Shown here piece after piece: positions 33,835 to 45,822 of a stretch of 64,000 nucleotides of DNA (within the stretch, counting starts at the first letter, position 1; every line of letters starts with the position of its first letter). Origin of the DNA: Plicaturopsis crispa FD-325 SS-3 (Eukaryota; Basidiomycota; Agaricomycetes; Amylocorticiales; Amylocorticiaceae); the NCBI GenBank assembly GCA_000827205.1, contig KN832562.1:788361-852360 (forward strand), given 5' to 3'. A model generated the notes under the pieces. That model saw nothing but the letters and a program-made list of their open reading frames with translations. It ran no database searches and was not told where the DNA came from. The position numbers and the translations under genes were made by a program.

Positions 33835-35250
33835 ATGTCTGAGCAGGACGACGTTTTCGCATCGCCAATCGTCGACTTTGAAGTTCTAGAGGCTGCCAAA
33901 GAAAACGTGCAGCCGCTCGCGTCAGGAAGGCGCGTCACAGCCGTCGCCGCCGTATTCTCCACGCCGCACGCACAACGCGAGGCCCAGCTCAAAGCCGCTC
34001 GAACACTGCACCAGCGCGATGTACAAGCTGCGCTAGAGTCAGAGGATGATGAAGACGACCCACTCGAGGCGTACTGCCGCTTTGTCTACTGGACGGTCGA
34101 GAACTATCCCCAGGGACACAGCGCAGAGTCCGGTCTCCTCGAGTTGCTGGAAGAGGCCACGCGTGTGCTCAAAGACAACAGAGGCGGCGTATGGAGGAGC
34201 GATCTGAAGTATCTCAAGCTGTGGGTGCTGTACGCAACTTACGTCGAGAAACCGGTGACCATCTACAAGTTCCTTCTCGCCAACGACATCGGCACCGACC
34301 ACGCGCTGCTGTACGAGGAATACGCCGACGCGTTGGAGCGGAATGGACGGTATGTCCAATAACTCTCGTATTAGCTACATGTGTTCTCACGCGTCGCGTC
34401 GCAGGCGAACCGCTGCAGACGAGGCATATCTACTAGGCATCGCACGGCACGCCTTCCCCACCGAGCGTCTCCAAGCGCGCCATCGTGAATTCCAGAAACG
34501 CATGATGTCGTCCGCGCCGCTCCCTACTCCCGCGCCCGTCGCCGCTTCCACAGCCGCAGCCACGCGTCGCGCCGTCCTCGGCACAACCTCCTCCTCAACA
34601 CCGCCGCCCTCCTCCTCCTCCTCGCAGGGCGCGCGCTCTCCCCCGTCTGCCACGCCCTCGCCCTCCATCCCGCAGTCGAACTCGCGCCTGCAGATATTCG
34701 TGGACCCGCTCGGCGCAGAGGCGCAGGACGCCGAGTCGTCCGCGACGCCCTGGGCCGACATCGGCACGCGCAAGACGCGCGTCAAGGAGAACGTCCCCGA
34801 GGTGAAGAAGCTTGGCGGCACGACCCTACGGCAGGCCGGCCGCGCGAAAAGGGTGGCGTCCGGCTCTGGCGGCGCGTCAAGAATAGTGCCGTTCAGGGAT
34901 CCCGAGCCAGGCGACGGCGACGTCATGCCGCCGCCCCCGGTGCCCAAGAAGAGCACCGTCGTCCCATTCAGGGATGAGCCGGCCCCAGAACCGCCTGCCA
35001 CGCCCAAGTTTACGCCCTTCCGTGATGAGGTACGTCCCGCCGTTGTATCTTGTTTCTTTTGTGTTGATTATTCGGCTAGGTTCCTGGTTCCCCGACCACG
35101 CCGTCGAGATCGACATCACCGGGCACGGTCATGAGGTTGAAAGCAGGGTCAAGGGGCCTTGCCTTGGCGTCCGAGGCTGAGGCGCTGCGAAAGGATCCGT
35201 TCAAGAATTACGGGGAGAGTGAGCGACCGGTGGACGATGGACTGGAGTAA
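33835..35250 (+). CDS. MAD3: Spindle assembly checkpoint protein Mad3
   Basis: Component of the mitotic checkpoint complex that inhibits APC/C-Cdc20. Three exons (33835-34349, 34405-35029, 35080-35250) total 1311 nt, giving 436 aa. KEN box 1 lies near the N-terminus (Lys22-Glu23-Asn24) and KEN box 2 at 299-301 (RVKEN), the two degrons that bind Cdc20. Between them is the Mad3/BUB1 homology region: YCRFVYWTVENYPQGHSAESGLLELLEEATRVL, LKYLKLWVLYATYVEKP, IYKFLLANDIGTDHALLYEEYADALERNGR, HREFQKRM. No kinase domain follows, so this is Mad3 rather than Bub1 or BubR1. The middle is Ser/Pro-rich; three VPFRD/TPFRD repeats lie near residues 330-375. Confidence 0.94.
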
Positions 35251-35457
35251 TTCATACACGTTGAGGTTCCTGAGGCCTGAAGTTTCATCTTTTTATCTAG
35301 GAGATTTGTATGGTGCTGCTAATCCATGTGAGACGAGTGTGACCCTCTCGCCCGCGCCCAGTGTCATTGAAATAAGTCGTTTCTTTCGTTGGCACATGCT
35401 AATAATACAGTGACGTTCTGGTTGCTCTACATACAACAATTGATTCTCTAGATCTGC

Positions 35458-38400
35458 TCAATGCATGCTCTGCAGTGTCTCCAATACCTTCTGTATCTGA
35501 CCGTACGACATCTCTAGAGGTATTTCTTTCTTACCCGCAATGATACTTTCCGCAGTGGCTGACGAGGGCTCGTGCGCCAGGAACTGTTCGAGGAAGTCCC
35601 CGTCCAGGAAACCAAACGAAGCAGCCTCACTCTGCCCATTTGTCGATCGGGGTGCTCGGAAACTGATGCCAGGGTACCGTCAGCGGGGCCTCCAGGGTGT
35701 CGCACAAGGAGAAACTCACCTTGTGTGGTTGACACCACCGGCACCGACGATGACACTCGCCATATTCCGCTGCAGGGCCGAGAGGTTGACGGAGAGCGTT
35801 TGATCGATGTCTGCTACTATGCCGATGCGCCCTGCAGCGGTGAAAAATATTTGCCTCGGCTCGATGGCGATTTCTGCGACATTGTCCTTGGAAGACAACG
35901 TCCCTGAAGGATACGGGTTCAGAAAAGACAGGGTAGGGGTAGGGGTAGTACGAACCAGCCATGAACTTGTTCACACCATCAGCGATATAATAGCTGCCAT
36001 CTCGCATGAGATGTGTCCGGCCATCTGTGACCTGGGCAGAGAACGAGAAAAGATTGCAATCGCCCTATGATTTCTAGTTTTAGTAGCACATTCTGTGGTC
36101 AACCGGTCACCCAAGAAGTGGGGTGGACTCACATTCGCGCCTATGATGCTGTTGTCGTCGAAAGACTCAACACATACCGGCCACAATGGACCATAATCTT
36201 TCGCTATGAGCCGTAGCTCCGTCCCTACGACGTTGAGGACGGACACAGAGCTTATGCAGTCTCCCAAAATCAAGACGTTCCCGCGCGACACCAAGCTTCT
36301 GACGATGAAGTTGTGATCCCAGCAGCCAACCCTCTGGAGTTTCACGCCATCGGCAGTCGCGATCTTGTATAAATGCACCTATTCCCATAGTCAAAATCCG
36401 ATCAAGGGCTCGGTATGCGCCAACCTACCGAGCTATTTATCGCGGCAGCGAGCATCCCGTTCACAATGGCCAAGGCCCAGACGCAGCCCTTTGCATCGGT
36501 GGAATGAAGGAGAGAGATACTGGGGGGCGAGGATCCGTTGGAGACCGCACCAAGCATAAGGATGCGACCCTCTTTCGTCTCAAGCTCGCCCGTGGGATAG
36601 GCAGTGCCAATGAAGAAACAGGGGGTCGATCGGCCATCCACCTCCACTGGTAGGACTTCCAGGGCGGTCAGTATTTGACCTCCTTCAAACCCATACTTTG
36701 CCATCGCTACAATGGGTAGGCATCTGAGTATATATGTAAAACGGACTGAAACACTATACTCACGCGTGAGACTGGTTCCATGCACAAGGCTGAACGAACT
36801 ATTCGGACGTTCAGGTTCCCCTATACGCACGGGCTCCGTTCTTATGAACCCAACTCCGAAAGCCTTCAAATCCTCGCAATACTTGATTCGCTGCGGGACA
36901 TCATAACCGAATCCGACCTGCAATCATATTCACGTTAATTTATTGCGATACCATAAAATAGAATGCATATACTCACCGAGCGAATGTGCATTTTTTCCAG
37001 GTCGCTTATCCTGCCAATGGTCAGCCCCTTGTCCGTAGCCAATATCAGCGAGTCCCCGAGGCCAGGATCACGAGTCAATTTAGCGGCAGCGATAGCATCC
37101 TTTTTCGCTCATAATCAGGAACCATTCTGTATGAAGAGACATTGCCACTTACCTTGACGCTGACAGGTGAGTGCCTCAAGCCTTTGTCCCAGAAAAAGAC
37201 AGCTGCCCTGCTTCCACACGCAAACACCGCATCGACGCCGTTGACATTTGTCGCAGTTAGTGTCAACGGCGTCGCTCCCAGAGCAGCTGTATCCTGATTT
37301 ATGAGCTCCTTGCCGTGCCACGAAAAGCTGACAAGGCTTCCGTCTGCACAGCCAGCGAGTAAATAGGGTCGGAAAACCGTCTTCTTGCTAGTGCGGTCAT
37401 GTGCGAAGTCATAAAAGAGCAGAGAGCGCGCGACCGCGGGAAGAGGAGGTGATTTTGCCACAGAAACAAGCTTGCCTTGCTTGTTCGCCAAGGAGAATAT
37501 CTCGACGATGTTACACCCCCAGAATGACAAGGCGATTGAGGTAGTGAAGTAGTCATTCGGGTTGAATGGCGTGCAGGAAATCGCGGATATTTCGGTGGCG
37601 TTCATTTGGATACTTCCTGTATCGCACCATCTGGAACAGCAATGTTAGGTATCAGAAAGACGTACTGAAAGGAGGCACTTACTGTGAAACTACAAACTTG
37701 TCATTATGTAGGCCTAGAATGACTAGCCGCGCCCCCGTCAACGCCAGCACAACCTGAGTCGCAGTGATGCCTGCCGCTACAATCTCCCGTTCTTTCCAGC
37801 CCGGAGAGTCTACTACCTTGGGGGACCATCCATCCCCGACTTTTGTGTACGCGCCGAGTGCAAAGTCGGGCTCCAACAGGTGGACGGCATATGGGGTGAC
37901 ATGCACGACACGCTCAGAGTCAATATACTTCGGCGGGTTGCCCCGATCGACGCGCATGAGATTGGAAAAGGCGATAGTTGAATGTGTATCGGGGAGGGCG
38001 ACGCGCGTAATAGCGTGATCGTCATCAAGGCGTAGAAGGTACGACTCGCGCAGCGTAGATACAAGGACATGCGTGTCGACCCTATGACATGGTCAGTGAC
38101 GAGAAACACACCTGCGAAGGTCACGCACGTAGACTGGTAGGAAGCGCGGATGGGCCAGATACGAGTGATGTCTTCGACATCCTTCACAATCGCCTCCTCA
38201 ACAAAGTCGGCGGCGTTCTTGATGCCGTTTAGTGTACCCGTGTTGCGTCCCCCAGAGCACGTTACGAGCTCGGGGTGCCCCGCACCGTCCACATCAGCCT
38301 GGACTGCATCCAAGATCGGGGCAATATTCTTGAACGTCTCAACGACTTCGACGTGGCTGCCCTTGCCCGCTATAATCAGACCGCCTAAAGGCGCCGAGTC

Positions 38401-39903
38401 CACATCGGCATCCATGTCTTCGTCGTCATCGTCCCCAACGGCCTTGCCCTTACCTTTTGAAGACGAGGGGACGAACGCAGACGGATTCGTGGTTGTTATG
38501 TCAGAGTCAATGGGGAGGGTGGGTGACTCAAGCAGGGATATGGGTGTGGGGTGAATACGAATGAGTTGGGAATCGCCCCAATGTGAGCCTACATACACGA
38601 TTTGAGAGGTTAGATATGTAAGTGTCGTGGCCGGGGATGTCTACGCGGCAATGTGTTGGCAATGTGTCAGTGGTGGCGCGAGGAAACAGCATCGAAACCA
38701 TACCTCGCCAAGAGGGATAAGGACGAGCCCGCGGGTGTCTAGCGCATCTAGAGACAGCATGGCGAGGCGCCCGTATGCATCTCCAATGAGATATCTTGTT
38801 CCGTGGCCTTCGACAGCGCACCATCTGTGAATTGGTCAGCAGACAATACACAGAAGGAGACAATTCGCGGACGAACGCCGTGACCTCCGCCCAGGGCCAT
38901 TCTACCGTCGCCTTTGGTTTGCGTTTCCTGTTCTTTCTCTTCTGCTCCTTCTCCCGGGCCTTTGCAGCTTCAGCATGGTCCTTGCCAGCCTTTGCCTTTT
39001 CTGCCCGTTTAGCCTTCCCGCGGTGCTTCTCCTGCCACTTTTCGGTGGCCAGTTCGTAATACAGGATCTTACGGCCGCCGAGGATAAGAACGCCCTTCGA
39101 GGGAACAGAGACAACGAAAGGGGCTGCGTCTGTCGGGGGAAAGGTATTGGAGGACAGAGAGGTGGGCGCGAGGACAAGCGAGGGAGTCGGTGACAGCTCA
39201 AAGTCGCCGATGTCGATGTCGCGCGCGAGGAGCTGCGTCTGACCCTGCTGGTCGACGGACAAGATGGCGATTGCCGATGCGTCGTGGATAAACGATAGAG
39301 AAACGAGGTTTAGCTCCGGGATTCTGCAGCACAACGTGAGCGGGTGCTGCGGGCAAACGGAGCGAATGCACGTACGATAGGTCAAAGTCGCTGTCGTACT
39401 TTCCGTCTTCGAAGACGATGGCCTTGAGTTTGCCTTTATAGACGCTGACCACGGCAAGGGTCCCTGCGGGGTCCACAAAGACGTCGGTGAGAAATTCAGC
39501 GGTAGCTGGTGCGCGTTCGTGAAGCGACACGCATTTCGCGGTAGATAGCGTGTGTGCATCAGCATCGTAGGTCAATATGAAGACCATGGGGTCCGGATGG
39601 TCGGTCAGGACGACCAAATTCGATCGGGGCGAGCCCTGGACGCCGCGTCAGCTCGAGTCTCGCACAGGTCTAGCACATGCAAGGGCGTGCACGCACATCG
39701 ATGGGTAGAGGCTTCACGGTAACGACCCGTCCCCATATGTCCACTTTGCACTCCATTTTATGGCCATCTAGCTGGAGGGAATAGACCTCGATGCGATCGA
39801 GCTTAGCTACGACGAGAAACTCGAGATCAGGGTCTTCCGATAAGCAGCATTTTGTGGACGCAAGAACCGAAGATGGAGTATGAAATGTCGCGACAACTTT
39901 CAT
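35458..39903 (-). CDS. DDB1: DNA damage-binding protein 1 (DDB1)
   Basis: Three-propeller adaptor of CUL4 ubiquitin ligases, acting in nucleotide-excision repair and replication control. The start MKVVATFHTPSSVLASTKCC and LEFLVVAKLDRIEVYSLQ are characteristic of this protein in basidiomycetes. Further family blocks occur in many exons: LIAGCADGSLVSFSWHG, FACGSRAAVFFWDKGLRHS, DKMHIRSV-type RISDLEKMHI, PRRIKYCEDLKAFGV. The end reads SFGFLDGDFLEQFL, EMSYGQIQKVLETLQSMH, typical of the helical C-terminus. The 4.4-kb span with about 20 short introns fits a protein of roughly 1,150 aa; I did not settle each splice site. It is head-to-head with RAD52 and converges on MAD3. Confidence 0.9.
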
Positions 39904-40163
39904 CGCGCTTCCCTGTCGCCTACGGTATCGTTGGCGTCGTATACAGCGAGGAGGACGCGGCGCTGCACGTCGTGCGAGACGACGAGCTCGGGCTTGATTT
40001 GCGACCAGTCACGACCATTCTACTCAATCCCGCATATAGTAATTTAGCCCCTGTGCCGAGATCGCATTGTCCACTCAACTTTTGCTCAAGTTATCTCTTG
40101 TTCCACTACCACGACCACCAAATCTCAGCTTCGTCTTGTATATCTCGCAGACGGAGGGTGCAT
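39904..40163. promoter_or_regulatory. Bidirectional promoter of DDB1 and RAD52
   Basis: 260 bp between the divergent ATGs of two repair genes. The DDB1 side is GC-rich with a nearly palindromic CGTCGTGCGAGACGACG; the RAD52 side is pyrimidine-rich. No certain TATA box. Confidence 0.55.
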
Positions 40164-42275
40164 ATGGCTAGTGCATTCAGTGGTCACCTTGTCGATTCAT
40201 TCTATACGATCAACCAATCTCGCGCACCTTTCGGTCAACAGCAGGCGTTTGGTGTAGGCGGCGGCAGCACACCTCAGCGTCGAATAGAGACGCTCGCAAC
40301 CCACGGACCGATGTCGTTCAATCCGAGCATGCACGGCCAAGGCCAGCCGTCGTTTCTCCTCGAAGCCGACTCTACGGCTGCCTCTGCGATGATGGACATG
40401 TCCGACGCGACCATCATGAAGCTCGCGTCTTTGCAGGCGAAGCTCGACCAGAAGCTCGGGCCCGAGTACATATCCACGCGTGCTGGTCCCGGGGGTGCTG
40501 GGAAACTGACATACGCTGAGGGCTGGAAGATCATCAACCTTGCGAACGAGGTCTTTGGGTTCAACGGCTGGAGCTCCACCGTGGTCAGCCTCACCACCGA
40601 CTTTCTGGACTTCAACGAGGAGTCGCGCAGGTACTGCACGGGTGTCACCGCGATTGTACGAGTTACCTTGCGTGACGGCGTCTTTCACGAGGATATCGGC
40701 TACGGGTCAGCGGAGAACATGAAGGCTAAAGGTGCTCTGCTCGAGAAGGTGTGGCGCTATATCTATTCGAGATGAAATCTTACTAACGCGCACGTCCAGG
40801 CCAAGAAGGAGGCTGTCACGGACGGTATGAAGCGCGCTCTCCGCAATTTTGGAAACCTGCTCGGAAACTGTCTATACGATAAATCATATACGCAGGAGAT
40901 TACGAAGATCAAAGTGCAGCCGGTACGGGTTCTGTCTCCTTTCCGCTCTGTATCGTATCTCAGCATAGCTCGCCGCAGCCGAAATTTGACCGCAACCAGT
41001 TGCACCGTCGTCCAGAGTTTGACGAGACCAAGCCCAACATAAATGCATCCGCTTCTGGGTCCAACATCGCGAATACGTCGACCTCGAATATGAACGCATC
41101 CACATCATACCAATCTGCAAGACCCCCCGCACCAGCAAATGTCATCAAATCCGAACCACATGTAGCTCCTAGCAGTAATAACGCACGAAGTACCACCAGC
41201 GCACACGCAAGCAACCAGAACAACTCGAACAACAATGCAACCAATAAACCGGCGCCGTTGTCCTCAGTTCCCTCGCATATGCGGTCTGAAGTACGCACTT
41301 CGACGCCCATCGACAAGGGCAAGGGAAAGGCGTCTGTCCCCGTTTCCAACGGGATCTTGCAAACGTCCTCGTCCTCCGTGCAGCCAGAGGTCAATCGGTC
41401 TGTGTCTTTCGCACCACCGCCCCAACAGGCTTCCGATGCGCCGGGCTCCGACGATTCGTTCAACTTCGGCTCGGACGATGACGCTTTCTTCGCTGCTGTC
41501 GACCTGCTCGACGGTGACCTGGGCCGGCCAATCGAACCCGAAGAGGGCCAGGGTGGTGCCAGTGCTGACGTCAGTGCGATAGGAAACATGCCACCGCCTA
41601 ATGGTCCGCCACCCGCTGGGCAGCCGCCGAATGGACAACCACCCCAGAACCCCCCGCAGCCCCCGAATGGCCGTGCAGGCACTGGAGCAGCCCAGAACGG
41701 CAGCAACAATGGTATGTATGACAAGACGGAACAGCAGAGGCGGCGGATGGCTGCGATTGCAGAGGCGGTAGCAAGCTCCTCTGGAAATGCCAGCAGCGGG
41801 CCAGGCGTGCATCAAAACCAGAATCAGGGCCAGCATGCGGGTCGACAAAACGCTAGCACGTCGTCACGCCCATCCGCACCTGGGCGTCCGCCTCAGCAGG
41901 GCCCGTCTACGTCTCGGCCCCCGCAGAACCAGAATGCGCAAGAAACAAAACGGGCAAGCACGCCATCCATGGGCGGTTTCCATTTCCCGGCCGGAGTTGC
42001 TGTACGTCCATCTGCGTTTTCGGGTCGAATATCCTTTTGACCGTCCTTTTTCTTAGAATCCTCACGGTACCGGCTCCGGAAGCACGAAGAGGACGGCCGA
42101 TATGATGCAGTACGTTAGTTTTTCACGATATCCCTGGGTTATCTCTAACCGTGCGTTGCGCAGGGGCGAAGGCATGGGTCTCGCCAGGATGGCACAACAA
42201 GCGAGCGGAAGGCGAGAGCCTCTCGGGCGCCTCGAGCTGGATGGTGGCGGGGATGTCAAGCGAATGAAGCGATGA
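40164..42275 (+). CDS. RAD52: DNA repair and recombination protein Rad52
   Basis: Strand-annealing and Rad51-mediator protein of homologous recombination. Five exons (40164-40748, 40800-40922, 40979-42001, 42057-42109, 42164-42275) total 1896 nt, giving 631 aa. The DNA-binding core is unmistakable: [100 protein letters not shown]. The C-terminal half is low-complexity (Asn, Ser, Pro and Gln) with an acidic patch ([18 protein letters not shown]) of the kind that contacts RPA or Rad51; the exact binding sites are inference. The start at 40164 follows a non-coding pyrimidine-rich leader even though the frame stays open upstream. Confidence 0.95.
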
Positions 42276-43005
42276 ATGGGGTCGACGAGTTGCCTTATGT
42301 TCTATGGATTCACGGTGCTATATTGATTGTCCATGCTGCTGTCTTCTTGTCTCCCTTTTTTGCATGCGTTTGTAGCTATACCAGTGCCTTGGACACTATC
42401 CTGTGCGCTATACGAGTTTGTATGGTTGTAATTTATGAGTCTTGTGGCAATTCTAGACGTCCTCACTGGCTCTCGGCCTCGGGCACGCCACTGAATAATA
42501 GCTTTGAATCGATCCTACCGACCGGTGCCATTGATATATTGATTGCCACCATTCCACATTCCTTCGCCGTCTACATGCTGGATTTTCTTGTTGGGAAATC
42601 GTGGCCAATACTTTCTCATACTCGGCTGAAAGTGGATCATACCGCAGGTCCCCCGGCAGCAGACGCCAGCGAATGCCGCCGGTGGCGAACGTTTCGTCTG
42701 CGCTGCCATTGGACCCCTGCCGAGTAAGTACTAGTGCCATCGGTAACCTCCAGACTGCAAGTACTAGTGTCCGCTTGACCTGCCTCAGCTGACCCGAACG
42801 TTTCGATATTTTCTAGGTCACACGGCTGATCAACCTTGATAGCAATGTTAGACCTCGGACTCCGCGAATTATGAATGCGGGGTTATGACATAAGAAAATG
42901 CGGGGTAGAAAAGGGCACCGGTGAATCCTAGTAGTTTGTGACTCCCCCTCCCCCCTTTCTCCCTCTTGCACTAGCGGACTCTGCTGGACAATTATAGCAG
43001 CTACG
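42276..43005. other. Intergenic region, 0.7 kb
   Basis: RAD52 3' flank and MFS promoter. A short AAGTACTAGTG motif is repeated around 42726 and 42760. No gene recognised. Confidence 0.55.
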
Positions 43006-45364
43006 ATGTCTGTGCAAGAGAAACCGCCCCATATTATCCAGAACAATGCGACGAACGTGCGGACCTTGGAGCGTGCGGACTCGACCGACAAACAGATGGA
43101 TATTGAGCACAACAGCGTCAAGGCGGCGGAGACGTTCGAGAACTCTGAAGAGGAAAAGAAATTGGTATGGAAACTCGACAAGCGGATCCTGCCCATCACC
43201 TGCATGCTTTATCTCTGCGCATGTGAGTCGCTTTTCGACGCTCGATCCACAAAAATATACTGACAGTGCGGCACAGATCTGGATAGGTCGAATTTAGGAA
43301 ACGCGCGCCTCCAGGGCTTGCCTGAGGATGCGCTCGGTGGCGACGCGTCCGGCAAAAAATTCGACTGGGTCAACTCTGCATTTTTCTTCTCTTATGTACG
43401 CCTTCTTGTCTGAACACCGTACGGTGGTCATCATTGTACTGATGTTTTCCTTGCACATGACAGATCCTGTTCCAGGTCCCTGCGAGTGTCTACTCCAAAC
43501 TTTTCCCTCCGCGGGTCTGGATAGCTTCCTGTGCTGTAGGCTGGGGACTGTGCTCTACCCTGATGGTACGGCCTCCACGACCTTGCTCCCGAGTAGCGCT
43601 TGCCTGACATCTCCGGCGCAGTCAACGGGATTCGACCTTCCCGGTCTTGTCGTCGCACGCGTCGGTCTCGGTGTATTCGAAGCCGGCTTTGGGCCGGGAA
43701 TTCCCCTCTACTTCTCACTCTTCTACACGAAGAACGAGATGGGCCTTCGGATGGCATACTGGTTTGGCTTTGCGGCAGTCGCAGGCGCTTTCGGGGGTAA
43801 GCAGGGTTGTACGGCTAATGAATACTGGGTCTGTGCTGACGGACTATCTACCGGCAGGTCTTATCGCTTTCGGCGTGCAGCACATCCAAGCTTCAGTCCA
43901 GAATTGGAGACTGCTTTTCATAATCGAGGTGCGTCCGCCATTGTGTCGGTGAATACTCGAAGCTAAACTATGTATCTACCCAGGGAATCCCCGCCGTTCT
44001 CCTAGGCGTTCTCACATACTTCTTCCTGCCGAACCGTCCGGAATCAACGACGTATCTGACAGAAAGGGAACGAGAGATCGCTGTAGAGCGCATGAATCGG
44101 TCCTCGTCGGGGGATGTGGGCGCCGTCGTCAACCAAGGTAATTTACATCTCTCACCGCAGGGCCGCGAGATCGACTAAATAAAATTTGCTCAGCGCATGT
44201 GTATGCGGCGTTCCAGGATTGGCGGGTACGTCTATTGCCATTTCTTGAGACCACTGATTACATAGAGACTGACTAGATCCAACTAAACAGGTATATGTCG
44301 GCGGATGCATTTACTTCGGGCTGAATTGCGCGCTCGCATCAATCTCTGCATTCCTGCCCACCATTATCAAAACATTTGGCTTCAGTACGTCCACTGGCAT
44401 GGCTACTCACGCAGCATCTCATTATTAACGACTCGTTATTTTTGTGTGCAGCTAACGCTACAGCACAACTGCTGACAGTCCCGCCCTACGCAGTCGCGGC
44501 CGTCGTACTATGTATGCTATCCTATTTCTCCGACAGGATCCAGTCCCGAGGGCTGTTCATGGCTGGATCGTGTGCCCTAGGCGGTATCGGATATGTGTAC
44601 GTCCCTGATTCTCAACTCTCGGGCCATCCTTGAGACAGATAGCTGACCTTGAGACCTTGGTGTGTAGGTTGCTGCTGTCCGTCCCTGACAATGAGCACGT
44701 ACGCTATTTCTCGACCTTCTGCATCACGAGTGGAACGTACTCCACGATCGGGATTCTCATCGCCATGTGTATGTTCTTCCATCGTGTTTGCTGGACATTC
44801 AGTTGATAGGTACCACCATCGTAGACGCGCACAATCTGGGCAGCGAAACTAAGAAGGCGACGGGCATCCCGATGTTCATGGCTATCGGGCAGTGCGGTAG
44901 CATACTCGGTAGCCACATATTCCCGGCCACCGACGGCCCGACATATATGTGCGTATAACCATCTGTCATATGCAGTCGATCTTGAATGCTAATCCTCAAG
45001 AACAGGAAAGGATTTGCGAGTGCGTCAAGCTCTTGCAGTGTTCTTCAAAGGACACGTTACTGACCTTGCCTCCGATAGTTTCTTGCGGGCTCGAATTCCT
45101 CGGCGCGATACTCTGCGTTGTCCTTCATGTCAGTCTATTCGACCCCGCTGTCTAGTGCCACGGATGCTGACACTACTGCTTGCGCTGCAGGTTACCTACC
45201 GGATCGAGAATGCACGCCGTGACCGCAAATACGGCAAGCCAGAGCCGGGCGCGAGAGTCGACACACAAGAGCTTGCGGACAAGGTGCGTCAGGGAAATCG
45301 ATCGTACGGATTCGAGTTACTGACGGCAGATTTGCAGGCCCCCGCATTCCGCTATGTTACCTGA
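43006..45364 (+). CDS. MFS transporter of the Dal5/allantoate permease (anion:cation symporter) family
   Basis: Plasma-membrane permease for an organic anion, such as allantoate, a vitamin or a short peptide; the substrate cannot be told from sequence. About a dozen short exons encode an N-terminal cytosolic region, then ILPITCMLYLCAYLDRSNLGNARLQGLPED, the family's first helix and loop. The other helices follow, for example FFFSYILFQVPASVYSKLFPPRVW, ARVGLGVFEAGFGPGIPLYFSLFYTKNE, GIPAVLLGVLTYFFLPNRPEST, VYVGGCIYFGLNC and the C-terminal half up to RIENARRDRKYG. About 12 helices in all. Exon 1 ends GCAT before a GTGAGT donor and continues AT CTG GAT in phase. The first ATG at 43006 is used. Confidence 0.9.
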
Positions 45365-45822
45365 TCTTTAAGTGTCAGGACTGCGCATGAACGGCTTGTA
45401 GTTAAGACTTGTACCCTGTAGTATTGAGACGCTGCACATTGACGTGCAAATGTGTAATTATAAGGATTTGACCAAACATACTGGAATGCAATCGAAGTAA
45501 GCAGGGATCCCATGGCCTCGAGGAGCACCAGAGGCTCATGTAAAACTAAGCACAGTACTGTAGATGCATATGAAATCGTGCCAGGTTGCGGCGTGCACGC
45601 AGGTATGTGAAAGTTTCGCTGTGTACGTCGACAACAGCAAACACACTCCTTTCCAAAGCAAAGCACGGTCAAATAGAGTACGGTGGAGATGTCCAAAACC
45701 ATGTCCAATTGCAATAAGTTCAAGTAAATACAAGTCACTCTTCGCATACTCGACGCATCCGCAGCCTCTCAACTCGAGTCCACCACGATGTTCAGTCTAT
45801 AGCTGCAGATCCGCCGCCTCTT
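45365..45822. other. Intergenic region between convergent MFS and OxdC genes
   Basis: About 460 bp of 3' flanks. No feature recognised. Confidence 0.55.

Noticed and set aside
39852-40775. RAD52 frame stays open upstream through the whole spacer into DDB1 exon 1, suggesting a longer protein
   Set aside because: The extension overlaps DDB1 coding sequence on the other strand, has no conserved character, and the ATG at 40164 matches the expected start of the family.
40960-41724. 254-aa minus-strand Gly/Leu-rich ORF
   Set aside because: Antisense shadow of the Pro/Asn-rich part of RAD52.
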